DNA of 64,000 nt from Shinisaurus crocodilurus (GCA_021292165.1 CM037880.1:21722051-21786050); one strand, 5' to 3'; positions 1 to 10,493 are shown, numbered from the stretch's first letter. The notes: generated from the letters alone by a model not told the origin. Translations and numbers: made by a program.

Positions 1-438
1 CATCGGATGGCATGTTCTTGGTGGTTCTGCATGGACCTATGGAGTCTACCAGGACAGTGTTCTCCAACCTTGGGTCCCCAGATGTTTTGGCGTAGCTGGC
101 TGGGGCATGCTGGGAGTTGTAGGCCAAAAACATCTGGGGACCCAAGGTTGGAGAACACTGTACCAGGAGAAGAGCCTTCAGTGTAGCGGCTCTATTGCTG
201 TGGAACTCCCTGCCTCCGGAGGCCAGGTGGGCACCAACACTGTGTTGTTTTTGGCACTTCCTGAAAATATCTTTACTTCAGGAAGCCTTCCTTGACTGAC
301 CAGCCATGGTTTGATTGCTATCCTGTTTTTAACATATTGCTTTATTCTATCATCTGTCTTATCTTTTTATTGTTCACTGCTCTGGAATCTGTTTAGATGT
401 GGAGTGGTATATAAATGTTGTAAACAAACAAACAAAAT
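1..438 (+). mobile_element. L2-like LINE 3' end, split by a hAT element
   Basis: Decayed end of a non-LTR retrotransposon. The sequence after 168 reads as the usual C-terminal block of L2-like reverse transcriptases (a 'TLWNSLP..R'-type motif, here with frameshifts and stops, around 190-290), then a T-rich 3' UTR ending with 'tggtataaatgttgtaaa' and a CAAA-type tail near 420-438. The first 54 bases appear to be the same LINE upstream of a hAT insertion at 55-160. It has no coding capacity. The L2-like assignment rests on comparison with the better copies at 1575-2275 and 51500-51870. Confidence 0.6.
55..160. mobile_element. hAT MITE, family A (106 bp)
   Basis: Near-perfect palindrome. It starts CAGTGTTCTCCAACCTTGGG and ends with the reverse complement of that word. 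It is flanked by a perfect 8-bp target duplication, taccagga, at 47-54 and 161-168. CAG...CTG ends and 8-bp duplications are the hAT signature. It is too short to encode anything and would have been moved by a transposase from elsewhere. Same family: 11685, 41188, 52786, 53253 and the half copy at 42786. Confidence 0.9.
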
Positions 439-1330
439 GTATGTCACCTTTGTGAAAGATGAAATAAATAAATGAAATATGTACACATATATAAACATTT
501 TTTAATGGTATTGACAGATGAGAACTGATATACCTCCATTAACATGTAGGCTTTAGCGACCTTGGTCAGAACTGAATATGGCACAGTATTGCCAGGTTGC
601 CACCCAGAGAACATGGATGTGCTTTTATCATGTTCCAATGCAGTGGGAGATCAAGTAGGGTATTCCACCCTATCGCCTGCCTGATGTAATAAGCAGGACA
701 CCAGGTGTGCTACACAGCAGGCATAGGAGTGGGCAGACAATAGGGCTGGAGGAAGAACAGAGTCTGACGCTGATATCTCCTGCAGCATCAGGGAATTTAA
801 AGGTATACATACCTGTTTGCAGCCCTGAAACTACAGGACTCTTCTATGATATACAAGTTAAACTGATAAAGTATGCAGCCATGGCTTCCACTGCCATGTT
901 TTTTGTTACCCTTTCTTTGCTCCAACCCCACACGTGTCTCCCGTCCTGGATTTTGCCATCAGATGGGTTCCCTTTTCCTGTCTTGTTTTCTCTTGTGGGA
1001 GAAGATATGAGCAGGAAGCAGTCATACTCATCTATCTCTGATCTATTTCAGATTTTAGAAGTTGGGTGGGAAGCTAGATCCAGGAAGGTCCACAGGATAC
1101 ATTCAAGGGAAAAGAGTATTTTAAGATTATTTGTTACACTTATTTTCTGCCTTTTTCTGCCTCATTATAAATATAGGAAAGTTTCCAACAGAAGACATGA
1201 TATCCATCCCTGTTTTTTGGTTTGTTTGTTTTCTCCATACATGTTGCATTCCAACACCAACTGGGTAACTGGGGAAAGGGCAGATTGCACCTGCAGCTGC
1301 TTCTCTTTCCTGGTCTTTACTTGGCCTCCT
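439..1330. other. No recognised gene or repeat
   Basis: About 890 bases without a family I recognise. A 220-codon open frame (707-1369, plus) runs through it, but it shows no domain, has low-complexity Phe/Leu/Ser-rich composition and runs into the L2-like tail at 1331. I treat it as a chance frame. Confidence 0.5.
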
Positions 1331-1490
1331 CATTCATTTCATTTATTTCATTTCTATGCCTCTCAATAGCTGAAGCTCTCTGGGTGGTTCACAAAAAATA
1401 CACCTTATAATACAAGACATTAAAAACATGATATAAAAACTCTAATATACAAAATTTAAAACAGTTTAAACAACTTACAAGTGTCGCTTA
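1331..1490 (-). mobile_element. L2-like LINE 3' tail (type B)
   Basis: Read on the minus strand this gives the common 3' UTR end 'gtgaaccacccagagagctt' followed by 'cagctattgagaggcatag' and an ATAAA/ATGAAA-rich tail at 1331-1360. Paired copies of the words flanking 'agctt' form the terminal stem-loop seen in other type B ends (48085, 51820, 60965). Only non-coding tail remains. Confidence 0.7.
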
Positions 1491-1574
1491 CACTTACAAT
1501 AAGATACTGGACCTGATAGAAACAAGTGACATAAATGCCCCATCAAATGCGGTCAAATGCCTTGGGAGTAGAAT

Positions 1575-2275
1575 TTATTTTATTTATTATTATATTTATC
1601 AATCGCCCATCTGGCCGGTCACCCGGCCACCCTGGGCGATGTACAATTAAAATACAGTAAAACACAATAAAATATAATAATTAAAACAATATAAAAAAAT
1701 TCTCATTAAAAACCTAACCCACCCCATATTCCCGCCTGAACAGCCATGTTTTTAATGCACGGCGGAAGCTCATCACGGAGGGGGCATGGCGAAGGTCACT
1801 AGGGAGGGAGTTCCATAATGTGGGGGCCGCCACAGAGAAGGCCCTCATCCTAGTCCCCACCAGCCTGGCTGCTCTGGCTGATGGAATAAGGAGAAGGCCG
1901 TCCGTGGCAGACCTTGTTGAGCGGCCTGCTTGATGTTGCTGGAGGCGCTCCTTGAGATAAGCTGGGCCGGAGCCGTGTAGGGTTTTAAAGGTCAAAACCA
2001 ACACCTTGAATTCGGCTCGGCAAGCAAGTGGTAGCCAGTGCAACTCATTAAGCACTGGCGTGATGTGATCACGCCGGCGGCTGCCCTTAATCAGGCGAGC
2101 CGCCGTGTTCTGTACCAGCTGAAGCTTCCGGACCGTCTTCAAGGGTAACCCCACGTAGAGCGCATTACAGTAGTCTAGGCGAGAGGAGACCAAGGCATGA
2201 ACCACTGATGGGAGCAGGTGATTAGGAAGGTAGGGGCGCAGCTGCCGTATCAGATGGAGTTGATAGCAGTCTTAT
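1575..2275 (-). mobile_element. L2-like LINE, RT C-terminal region and 3' UTR (type A)
   Basis: Remnant of a non-LTR retrotransposon reverse transcriptase. An open frame of 163 codons on the minus strand (2205 to 1714) contains LDYCNALYVGLPLKTV, then LQLVQNTAARLIKG, HWLPLACRAEFKVLVL and TLWNSLPSDLRHAPS. These are the conserved blocks downstream of the RT palm in L2-like elements, followed by 'RALKTWLFRR'. The 3' UTR holds a two-tier stem-loop at 1602-1640 and ends in a TAAATAAA tail. It is 5'-truncated; the endonuclease and most of the RT are absent. The frame is unusually clean, so this is a fairly young copy. A shorter relative lies at 18405-18870. The clade name (L2 rather than a CR1 relative) is my inference. 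Confidence 0.85.
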
Positions 2276-2410
2276 CCTAGCACTGAAAGAGATGGCAGTG
2301 TTGGCACCAGGCAGACCTCAGTGGGGAGAGCATTCCATAATCAGGGTGCCACCACTGAGAAGGCCCTCTCCTTTGTTGCCAACTTCTGAGCATCCCTTGG
2401 ACGAGGCACT
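2276..2410 (-). mobile_element. L2-like LINE fragment
   Basis: On the minus strand this reads 'RRAFSVVAP' followed, after a stop, by 'LWNALPTEVCLVPTLPSL', the RT C-terminal block common to this LINE group. It abuts the type A copy at 2275 but comes from a different subfamily, so it is probably a separate insertion. Confidence 0.6.
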
Positions 2411-2428
2411 TGGATGAAAATACATTAT

Positions 2429-2480
2429 GCACACACAGACACACACACACACACACTGTGTGTGTGTGTGTGTGTGTGTA
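2429..2480. repeat. (CA)n(TG)n microsatellite
   Basis: An almost pure CA tract runs directly into a TG tract (switch near 2457). The two halves are mutually complementary, so the whole repeat is a hairpin with about 20 bp per arm. Confidence 0.95.
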
Positions 2481-2489
2481 TACACAATT

Positions 2490-3037
2490 AAAAATCACAG
2501 GTTAATGTGGAAATCTGATGGAATGGGTTTATGTGAAGGCAGCAGCAAGGACCAGAAATTGATTGATTGGTCCATCCCTACCCTAGCTTTAACCGACCTG
2601 AACAATGGTTTGTGGTGCTCCTGTTTGCTTTATTACTCTTTGGATCTGTTAAGGAGACTTGCCCCCATGAACTGCAGTGAGAGAATTGGACTGATAGTCT
2701 TTCTTCAGTGGACCACATAACCACTGTGATCAATATATGCTTGGATAGGTCTCCAAATACAACATCATTGTTGACGAAGGACCTGTAACTTTTGTATTTT
2801 GCATTTTGTTTCTAAGAGAACAGTCATCATTTATAAATATATGACCTGGGAGAGTTTTGCCAAGATTTCTGTGGGAACTAAGAACACTGGAAATAAACAC
2901 TGGATGATATTTCTTGCACTATTTTCAGCTTTTGCTTTAAATCTTTACTCAATCCACATACTTATGTTCCATAATTTATGGAATTATGTTCCATAATTTA
3001 TAGAATTCAGAATTTATGGATAACATATAACACCCAT
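2490..3037. other. No recognised gene or repeat
   Basis: AT-rich sequence with a short direct repeat, 'atgttccataatttat', at about 2962-3001. Nothing else was recognised. Confidence 0.5.
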
Positions 3038-3118
3038 GAAGAAGAAGAAGAAGAAGAAGAAGAAGAAGAAGAAGAAGAAGAAGAAGAAGAAGAAGAAGAA
3101 GAAGAAGAAGAAGAAGAA
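3038..3118. repeat. (GAA)n microsatellite, about 27 units
   Basis: Uninterrupted GAA/AAG tract of about 80 bases. It is pure purine on the plus strand. Pure GAA tracts of this length are known to form intramolecular triplexes and to be length-unstable. Confidence 0.97.
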
Positions 3119-3626
3119 AGGTAGTGTGGGAAGAAAGAACTGGCAAAGCATGATGAGCCAGTTTCAGACATTGTTTGAAAGTCTGCATCATCCTGCTGTG
3201 AAACGAACAGCTTAAGAAATAATTAGCATTATTGATATCTAGTCTGACTGTAGCACTGGCAAGATCTTTCATAAGCATGTGTTAGAGACCAGTGAATACA
3301 GTTAAGTGTTTCATGTGGAACTGGGAGAAAATCAGTGTTTGCCTTGAATCAACACAGTCTAACGCTCTCCCTCTCACTTGCTCTCCCTCTCAAATCAACA
3401 ACGCTTACTTGGAGCCAGGATATGCCAGAGCTCAGCTACAGAGCCTGTGAGTAAAGGTTGCCAAGTGCTGAATTCAAAAAATATCAGCCTTTCTCTAAGG
3501 ACCCAAGGGGTGGAGCCAATGGTGGAATTTGGCAGCTCAAATTTTTACAGGTCAAGGCTGAGCAAAGAGGAGTCTCGGAGGGTGTGGCTGCAGATACTAG
3601 TTCAGGGATGGGCAGTAGCAACACAC

Positions 3627-4377
3627 CAGGGATGGGGACTCGGACTCGAGGACTCGACTCGTGAGTCGGACTGAGTCCCCCCTGTGACTCGACTCGGACT
3701 CGAGTCCCAATATTTTTAATGGGACTCGAGACTCGACTTGGGACTCGAGACCAAGGACTCGTCAACATCCCTGGGCTGTTGACGAGTCTTCTGGCTGTGC
3801 CAGAAGGAGCGCGATCACCGGTGAAGAGCGCATGGAAGCGAGGCGCGCCGCTGCTCGGCCACTATGGACAGCTACCAGGAGCGCAGCCCCAACAATGTGT
3901 TGAGATTTATTTTGATTGATGTGTTGTTGTGGGGGGTTTGGGTTAGGGTCAGACATTTTGGGTTTGGCTGCCTCTGCCTGCCTGTTTGGGGTTCCCAGCC
4001 TCCTCTGCCTGCCTGGTCTCTTCTTGACCTGTTCAACAGTTGAATTGTCCAAGACAAAGGCCTCTGCCTGCCTGGTTATTTTGGGTTTGTCTGCCTGGTC
4101 TGTTCTTGCCAAAATCAGTGGCAGAGTTTTGAAATAAAAAGGCACACTTGTGCCTAGAATTTATTTAAGCCACACATCTGAAGTAGCCTTATTTTGTTGG
4201 GGGGAAACCCCATTGATTTTAATAGGGACTCGTGGAGTCAGTTTTGGGAGTGACTCAGGACTCGTGACTAGTGAGTCACCATTTTGGACCAAGGACTCGG
4301 ACTCGGACTTGAGACTCGGGTCCAAAGACTCGTGACTCGACTCGTGACTCGAGACCAAGGACTCTTCAACATCCCTG
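3627..4377. mobile_element. hAT element with GACTCG-rich ends (751 bp)
   Basis: Begins CAGGGATGGGGACTCGGACT and ends 'ttcaacatccctg', giving CAGGGATG...CATCCCTG ends. A perfect 8-bp target duplication, caacacac, sits at 3619-3626 and 4378-4385, so the insertion was into a CA-rich site. The first about 140 bases and last about 150 bases are built from GACTCG/CGAGTC words in both orientations, which is the layout of subterminal transposase-binding repeats in hAT elements. The interior has a GC-rich patch (about 3785-3890) and a CTGCCTGCC-rich patch (3960-4090). There is no transposase frame, so it is non-autonomous. Confidence 0.88.
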
Positions 4378-4378
4378 C

Positions 4379-4385
<7 letters not shown>

Positions 4386-4412
<27 letters not shown>
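4386..4412. repeat. (CA)n microsatellite
   Basis: CA tract starting at the right-hand target duplication of the GACTCG hAT element. The left flank has only 'caacacac', so the tract lay at, or expanded from, the insertion site. Confidence 0.9.
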
Positions 4413-4414
<2 letters not shown>

Positions 4415-4644
4415 AACTTATGATTAAGCCATCTCTGAAGCTTTTTAGCTTTTTACTGCCTATTTCTGGTTACCTTCCGGAACACATTTTTAGACACATG
4501 GGAAAATTCCTTGCTCACACTAAGAATAGGAAAAACCCATCCAGGCTCAGAATAAATTTTATTGGGTCACACCAATATAGTCTAGATGAAGAGATCACGT
4601 GGGGTTGGGGTGGAACATACATCCTGGTTTAATGGCCCACAACT

Positions 4645-4735
4645 AGGGCTGCAATCCTATTCCCACTTGCTTGGGAATCAACCACGTTTAACTCAATTAT
4701 ACTTACTTCTGAGAAGACATGCATGTTATTGTGCT
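4645..4735. mobile_element. Short palindromic repeat, 'gcaatcctat' family
   Basis: Reads 'gctgcaatcctat...cttgggaatca...cttacttctgagaagaca...attgtgctat'. The centre is self-complementary (paired AGTAAG/CTTACT-like words). Related copies are at 34345-34435 and 49130-49215, with a half copy near 39505-39535. It is a non-coding foldback element whose superfamily I cannot assign. Confidence 0.55.
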
Positions 4736-5128
4736 ATATGGGCTCAATACTGAAATCATAAGATATTCTCAAGATATTCAGATATATCAGGAGCAATGTT
4801 TTTCTTTGTGCCCTAAATATAGCTATATACCAATTAAATATTTTTATTAAAGCAATTAATATTAATTGATCAGATTAAAATGGATTTGTATATGTACCTC
4901 AACCTTGGTATGGGTGCTTTTTTGAAAAATATTGATGGGAAGTTTAACATAATTTATAGTTTATCAAACTAAAGCTTCCACTCATAGTAGAAGGAAAGGG
5001 CATATTCTATTACAGTAACAAAAATCAGCTATCAAAATAGCCTCAAAATAATAAGCAAGGCTGCTCTTGTAACTGATTAACCAACTTAAAAGTATAGTTG
5101 ATTAATCTACTAATTGTGGACCTCTACC
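4736..5128. other. No recognised gene or repeat
   Basis: AT-rich unique-looking sequence with no feature I recognise. Confidence 0.5.
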
Positions 5129-5188
5129 GTGTGTGTGTGTGTGTGTGTGTGTTGTTGTTGTTGTTGCTGCTGCTGCTGCTGCTGCTGA
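5129..5188. repeat. Compound microsatellite (GT)n(TTG)n(CTG)n
   Basis: Three adjoining simple tracts: GT to about 5152, GTT to about 5165, then GCT to about 5187. The stepwise change suggests each tract grew from the edge of the last. Confidence 0.95.
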
Positions 5189-5423
5189 TTGTGTGAATTT
5201 GTCTCTAACTATCTGAATTCCATCATCCTCAGCATACATTTCCTTGCTAAAGCTGCAAGGCCTCAGTGATAGAAGAGACCAATCTGGATTTACTCTCCAA
5301 ACCAAAAATAACAGCCCACCAGCTGTGTCCTGAAAATTGAAAAATCTGTGTTCAGCTTTTCGGCAGCAGCTCAACAGCATCCACAGCCATCAATAACAAT
5401 AAATTAGGATAGTTTTCTTTAAA

Positions 5424-5475
<52 letters not shown>
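5424..5475. repeat. (TA)n(TG)n microsatellite
   Basis: Short TA run followed by about 22 TG units. Confidence 0.95.
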
Positions 5476-5477
<2 letters not shown>

Positions 5478-6625
5478 GCTGTGGGCTGGAGCTCTGCGCT
5501 TACTGAAGTGAAGCCTTACCCCTTCCACTTGGATGGCTGTGGCAAAGACGATTGATGCGTGTGTCTCACTCGTGTAATCACTCTGTGTGAGGTCTGGAAA
5601 CAGAAGAGAAGAGGGGAAAAGATATTTCGAACATTCCCCAAAGTGAAGTGCATTGGTTGAAATCCAGAGCAGGCCACTGAAAAATTGTTTTGCTATAAAT
5701 ACTTTGAAACAGTCCATTAAGACACCATAGAGCCTTGTTTCTTCATTGCGATAAGTAAAGTTGCCACCTGGTTGGTGCTTGGCCAGCTAGGGCCAAAGTG
5801 CTTTTAATGGCATATTCCCAAGAACTGTTTTTTTAACATAAAAATAAAAATTGAACAGTAGCCCTACATATAAGTAGACTAAACATCTTCTGCCATTAAA
5901 AAAAAAACTTGACTTATGTTTTAACACATTATAGTATTGTTGTTGTTGTTGTTGTTGTTGTTAGGTTGGATCCAGGGTCTCCTTCTGTGAGAGGTCCCTC
6001 TGCCTGATTTAGGATATCCCTAGCATTTCACCCTCCCCACACACCAAAGATCACTGATTCTCTGTGGGGCATTTTTAGGGGGCCATTATGGGAAGAACGG
6101 AGCAGGGGGGGCCCCTTCCCATCAGTGCACTTGATCCAGCATAGAGCTGGATCCAACTTCTTCTTTTTCTGATGATGATGCCATAAATGTGCATGGCACT
6201 TTACAAAGCACAAGAGGGCAGTTCCCTGCCCTGAGGAGCTTGCAATCTACCATTAAACATGCAGGAGACAATAGAAGAGAGGGAGAAAGAGGGAGGGAGG
6301 GAGATACTGGGTACTGGGGAATAATAGGCATTTCAGCTCAGTGTCAGCATTTTTCAAGCATTTGGACAATCCAAGAAACAGGTTTCTTTTTATTTCAGTA
6401 ATTAATTTAGCAATCCTGAGGGGTGGGGTCCATGGCAGAGCTACTGCCATTTCCTAAGCCCTGCTGGATCCATGTGGCCAGGGTGGAAGTGTTGGGGGAA
6501 TGAGGGGGTTTATGATCCTGTGCAGAGATGTGAAGACTTGGGGGAGAATGCAGGGGGGGGAGGAGAAAACCAGGGGGAAATGGGACAATCCTGTTTTTGC
6601 AAAATTTTCCAAAATCCCTGGAAAA

Positions 6626-6626
<1 letters not shown>
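5476..6626. other. No gene; (TTG)n at 5938-5962 and faint old repeat at 6180-6250
   Basis: Mostly unassigned. A pure GTT tract lies at 5938-5962. The phrase 'gtgcatggcactttacaaag' with 'gaggagcttgcaatct' (6190-6250) resembles an old interspersed repeat that I cannot name, ending in a (GGGA)n-like purine run to about 6304. Confidence 0.5.

Positions 6627-6661
<35 letters not shown>
6627..6661. repeat. (TG)n microsatellite
   Basis: About 17 TG units. Immediately downstream, a 36-base phrase ('tttctcaatcctgcttcctg...') is repeated in tandem at about 6672 and 6722. Confidence 0.93.
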
Positions 6662-6664
<3 letters not shown>

Positions 6665-6794
6665 GGGGAGAGTTTCTCAATCCTGCTTCCTGGATTGTCC
6701 TTTGGTCTTGACTTTCGGCTTGTTTCTCAATCCTGCTTCCTGGATTGTCCTTTGGCCTTGACTTACTCTTTGGTCCTGACTACTAACTCGTCCT

Positions 6795-6822
6795 AACACA
6801 CACACACACACACACACACACG
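6795..6822. repeat. (CA)n microsatellite
   Basis: Pure CA tract of about 14 units. Confidence 0.93.
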
Positions 6823-6946
6823 GTTCTCCCCTCACCTCAGACGGCCACCCACAGAGCCGCTTTGATACAATTTGAAGTGATACAGTATCAGTATGACTTT
6901 TTCTTTTTAATATGTCAATCAGTGAATGGGCATTCTAGATATTATA

Positions 6947-7216
6947 CAGTAATACCTTGGATTGCAAGCATAACGTGCTTGTAATCCAAAGCACTTGTAT
7001 ATCAAAGCGAAATTCCCCATAAGAAATGTGTACACATATTTTTAATTTAAGCTGCAATAAAGAATGATCGTGTAAAGTCTTCTTTTTTTCTTGACCGTAC
7101 TACAGTACTTGTATTGCAAGACGTTGCTTGTTTATCAAGTTAAAATTTATTTTAAAAATTTGCTTGTCTTGCAAAACACTTGCAGACCAAGTTACTCGCA
7201 ATCCAAGGTTTTACTA
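6947..7216. mobile_element. Tigger/mariner-like non-autonomous element (270 bp)
   Basis: Terminal inverted repeats: the left end is CAGTAATACCTTGGATTGCA and the right end is its diverged complement ('gcaatccaaggttttacta'). It is flanked by TA, the target duplication of the Tc1/mariner superfamily. The interior is AT-rich with no transposase frame. A second copy is at 26172-26423. The Tigger assignment is by general resemblance; the TA flanks and TIRs are directly visible. Confidence 0.8.
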
Positions 7217-8729
7217 TATAAAGCATACAAATATTAAATCTTATAATGCAAATAACTTTACAAAATCATATAAAGCTTATATAAATATATACATACATTA
7301 GACTCTTCTGCAAATCAGATTTGGCATGGCAATCTGGCATGTAGTCAGTGAGTGATACAAGGTGGAAATAAGGCTATGCTGCTGTTCCTTACATTGAATC
7401 AAATATCAAACCCAATGCTTACATTAGGATCCTTTGAAGCAAAGGCTATGTAAAGAGTCCTGTGGGATTGTATCTATCTGCATTTGTATCTGCATACAAA
7501 TTTCAGCTGAAACAAAATTTCACCTCCATTAAAAATGTATTCATTCTGTAAATGCAGAACTGGAGTATCTTCATTTAAAATTGTCTAGTTAATTTAGTCA
7601 CACCAGGGCCCCCAATTTAGCTGAAGCCTGTGTGCTGTCGCTGTTATCACCTAATATTTAATCCAGCCCTAGTTGCTCCCGTAACACTGGCTAGAATTTC
7701 TTTAGGCTGCAGCATAGAGATGCAGTCACCAGCATTAGCTCACCAGCAGCTCTTTTTCCTTTTGCAATTTGTCCCATGGAATCTGACTCATTTTCCCCAA
7801 ACTGATGTGATTCCCTGTCACCAAGATGAGGAATTTGGCAGGGTGAGAACTGGAAGCCTCTGTTTGTACTTGAACAACTTCTTTTCCTTCTAGTGAGAAA
7901 ATTCAGCTGCCAAGCTTGTGTCACCAGAATGACAATCTGTACTAAGGTCATCCAGGTCCCAGTAGATGTAGCTTAAAGAGATGTAGCAAGTGCAATCTAG
8001 AAACTAGCAAAGACAACATATTGGCTCCTCAACCAGATGTGCCCCCTTAGATCAGCCACATTCTGACCTAACTGGCATATAGAAATTGCTGCTTCTTTTT
8101 GTCTTCTTTTTTTAGATTGTAGACTTAACAACCTCATCCACAGAGAAGTCTGCAAACAGGGATTTAAGGTGGGAGCGGATGTTTCCAGCCATACCATTTT
8201 TGTGAGCAATTGGCCCTTTGAATCAATGCCGCTGGTCCCTCACTCTCAGGGCTGGTGCCAGGAGTTGGCATCATCGGGAAGCTGCTGAAGCCCTCAAGGC
8301 TACAGGGAGGGCAGTGCTGGAGTTGGGAGCCTCCTGTCTTTGCTGATCCTCCTCGTCACTTGCTGCTGCTGCTGCTTCCGCTGCCTTCTTTGAGCATGCA
8401 AGCAGTGATGAGAGTGAAGAAATGGAGTAGCATCCTCCACTTTTTCGGTGCTCTTTAGGAGGCTGTGCATATTGGGCCCAGAGGCAGAGGAAAAATGAAT
8501 AAGCAGCAATGACACTGGTGAGCAGGAGGTGGTCCCACTCAAGGACAGGGACTGCCTGAGGGCATCTTGCTCACAGTACCCCCAAAACCTGGACAACAAT
8601 CTATGCATGTGGAGTGTGATCCCCGCATTGATTGCTGCTGGTCCAGCAGAATCAGCCTAGACAGAACAATCACAATTGCTCCAAAACAGTGATGGCTGCT
8701 GTAAGACCCTGTAATCTGAAGCACGTCTT
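7217..8729. other. No recognised gene or repeat
   Basis: About 1.5 kb of unique-looking sequence. Short open frames on both strands overlap each other and show no known domain. A small CTG run lies at 8361-8372. Confidence 0.5.
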
Positions 8730-9300
8730 CTGTGCCGGTGCTTCTCGTGTTTCCTGGTTCAGCACAGGTACGAGCATTTGCGAGTGTATGGGTGAGATAA
8801 AGAAGAGTCAGACACAGAGTCTATGGTTTCAAATCAGGGCCACATTTATTGAATTGAAGATCTGTGAAGGGCGAAGTGCGGTACTAACCTAGCCTGGCCA
8901 TTGGCCGGGAAAAAACCAATATTTGGGCGAATACATCTTAACCGCACCGGAGGCGGGTTGGTCCGCCCCCGGCCAGTTGCCCTCCATGTGGAGCTGGAGG
9001 GCTTTACCATCGTCGCCTTACTTTGACACCTCTAGGCACCCAATGTAGGCGAGAAAGGCAAAACCCCAAAGACGTCTCAATCTCCCTCCTGGCAAGCCTC
9101 AGGGCATTAGCGAGGGCAGCCTTGGGTAAACGTCAGTCACCTTGAAAGGTGCCACTGGATGATCACCATAAGCTTAAGCCATACTGAGCAAAAAGAGACT
9201 GTGGGCGGGAACCAAGGTGCCTAAATAAGCCCTTTCTTGTGTCCCCGCCTTAGTTGAGCCATTGGCTCAGTACCTGTGACTAACCTGACCTGTTACCTAA
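8730..9300 (-). mobile_element. CpG-rich LTR-like block, unclassified
   Basis: Richer in G+C and CpG than its flanks (for example 'gcgggttggtccgcccccgg'). Read on the minus strand it has a promoter-like 'gggcttatttaggcacc' near 9217-9232, a CpG-rich middle, and an AATAAA signal near 8847 ('ttcaataaatgtggccctga') followed by 'tgtctgactcttctttatct', the usual order of a U3-R-U5 unit. I could not define TG...CA ends or a target duplication, so the limits are approximate and the class is an inference. It could instead be another CpG-rich repeat. Confidence 0.4.
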
Positions 9301-9464
9301 CTCCTCTCTCCTCTCCCACTCGCAAATCTTCTCCCCGGCCCCAGATGAGGGGCCAGTGGAAGTCTGTTTATTGTATTCATAGTGTCGTAAGTGCCCCACA
9401 ACATGAAGTGCTTCTTCTTTTTCGTCGCTTCCTGCGGTGGCTCTTCATTCAGCATGGCCTCATT

Positions 9465-9743
9465 CATGCTAAAACACTGCCAGTGGATTTAAAGACCTCA
9501 CAGGGCCAGAGCCAAAAGTGGGCGGCTCACCATCTTTCTCTTTCCTCTTTCTGCCACTGTCATTTCTCGCTCTTTCTGCCACATCCTGTTCTCTCTCTCT
9601 CCTGCTTCCTTCCCACACAGTGGGCTGCCAGGGATGGGACAAATCACTCTTGCCAGAGGTCTGAACTGATTGCGTGCAGAGGGCTATTGAAATTAGGCCG
9701 AAGGCCACATGTGGGTCTAGGGCAGCAGGTTGCTAACCCCTGC
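9465..9743. mobile_element. hAT element, family C, left end damaged
   Basis: The right end reads 'caggttgctaacccctg', matching the family C terminus. The interior has the family phrases 'agggccagagccaaaagtgg' and a C/T-rich run like that at 17989-18367. Possible target duplication: tgctaaaa (left) and cactaaaa (right), 6 of 8 matching. The usual CAGGGGTGG left end is missing. Confidence 0.6.
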
Positions 9744-10003
9744 ACTAAAACATTACCTCTTTCTATAAAATCCCTGCTACAGGAATGACCATTTCTTAGG
9801 GGCACTACCGCCGGTTGTGTCTCTTGGTTCAGCACTACTGGGTTCCTTGCAGGAAAAAAGACAGGGTATGAATATAATAATTTTTTAAAAAATAAAAAAA
9901 ATACTGTCACATTGCAAGTCATGCATGGAAGCGCCCTTACTTTTATTGATTGTTAGCAGGGCAGAGGGTTGCAGGCATTTAGCGGGACAGAAGGTTAGAG
10001 TGC

Positions 10004-10130
10004 TTAGCTGTAGCTCAGTGACAGAGTACCTGCTTTGCACGCCAAAGGTCCCCTGTTCAACCCATGGCATCTCCAGGTAGGGCTAGGAATGAATCCCTGG
10101 AGAGCCACTGCCAGTCAGGTCAGATAAGAG
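10004..10130 (+). mobile_element. tRNA-derived SINE
   Basis: The head resembles a tRNA: an A-box-like 'tagctcagtgacagagtacc', then a B-box-like 'ggtcccctgttcaaccc', as needed for RNA polymerase III. The body continues 'atggcatctccaggtagggc', a phrase shared with 27152-27180 and 27282-27302 and, reversed, 31690-31740 and 42100-42200. It lacks a tRNA-like acceptor stem and CCA, so it is not a tRNA gene. Confidence 0.8.
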
Positions 10131-10223
10131 CAGATTCGTTTATTTATATGTAGTCATTAGACCATCACAAAACAATAATTAAACCAAAGATATCAGTACA
10201 AAGATAATATATTGACATAAAAC

Positions 10224-10429
10224 CAGTGGAGGCTGGGGACTCCAACGTCAGTGGGGCCGTGTATCCACCCTGGGTTTTAGTCTGAAGTTTAAAGGAGCTA
10301 TCCATGGTGTTGAACTGCCACACACACACCAAAATAGGTTCAGCGCTATAGATAGCTCCTGAAAAGTTCAGACTACAGCCCAGAGTAGATACACTGCCCT
10401 ACTGGCATTGGAGCCAGCAGCCTCCACTG
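10224..10429. mobile_element. hAT MITE, family D (206 bp)
   Basis: Palindromic ends: CAGTGGAGGCTGG on the left and CCAGCAGCCTCCACTG on the right. The probable 8-bp target duplication is cataaaac (10216-10223) and cataaagt (10430-10437), 6 of 8 matching. An inner imperfect palindrome ('ctatccatggtgttg...') spans the middle. Related copies are at 48568-48684 and 18945. Confidence 0.75.
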
Positions 10430-10493
10430 CATAAAGTTAACACAGAGACCCAAATCATATAGAATAAACTTAAAATTCTGGGTCTCTAGCTAA

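Noticed and set aside
2976..3278. Poly-leucine protein on the minus strand
   Set aside because: Translation of the GAA microsatellite.
9276..9788. 170-codon open frame
   Set aside because: It crosses from the CpG-rich block into a hAT element (9465-9743) and shows no domain.
10004..10075. tRNA gene
   Set aside because: A- and B-box-like words are present but no cloverleaf closes, and the sequence continues as a SINE found several times in the window.
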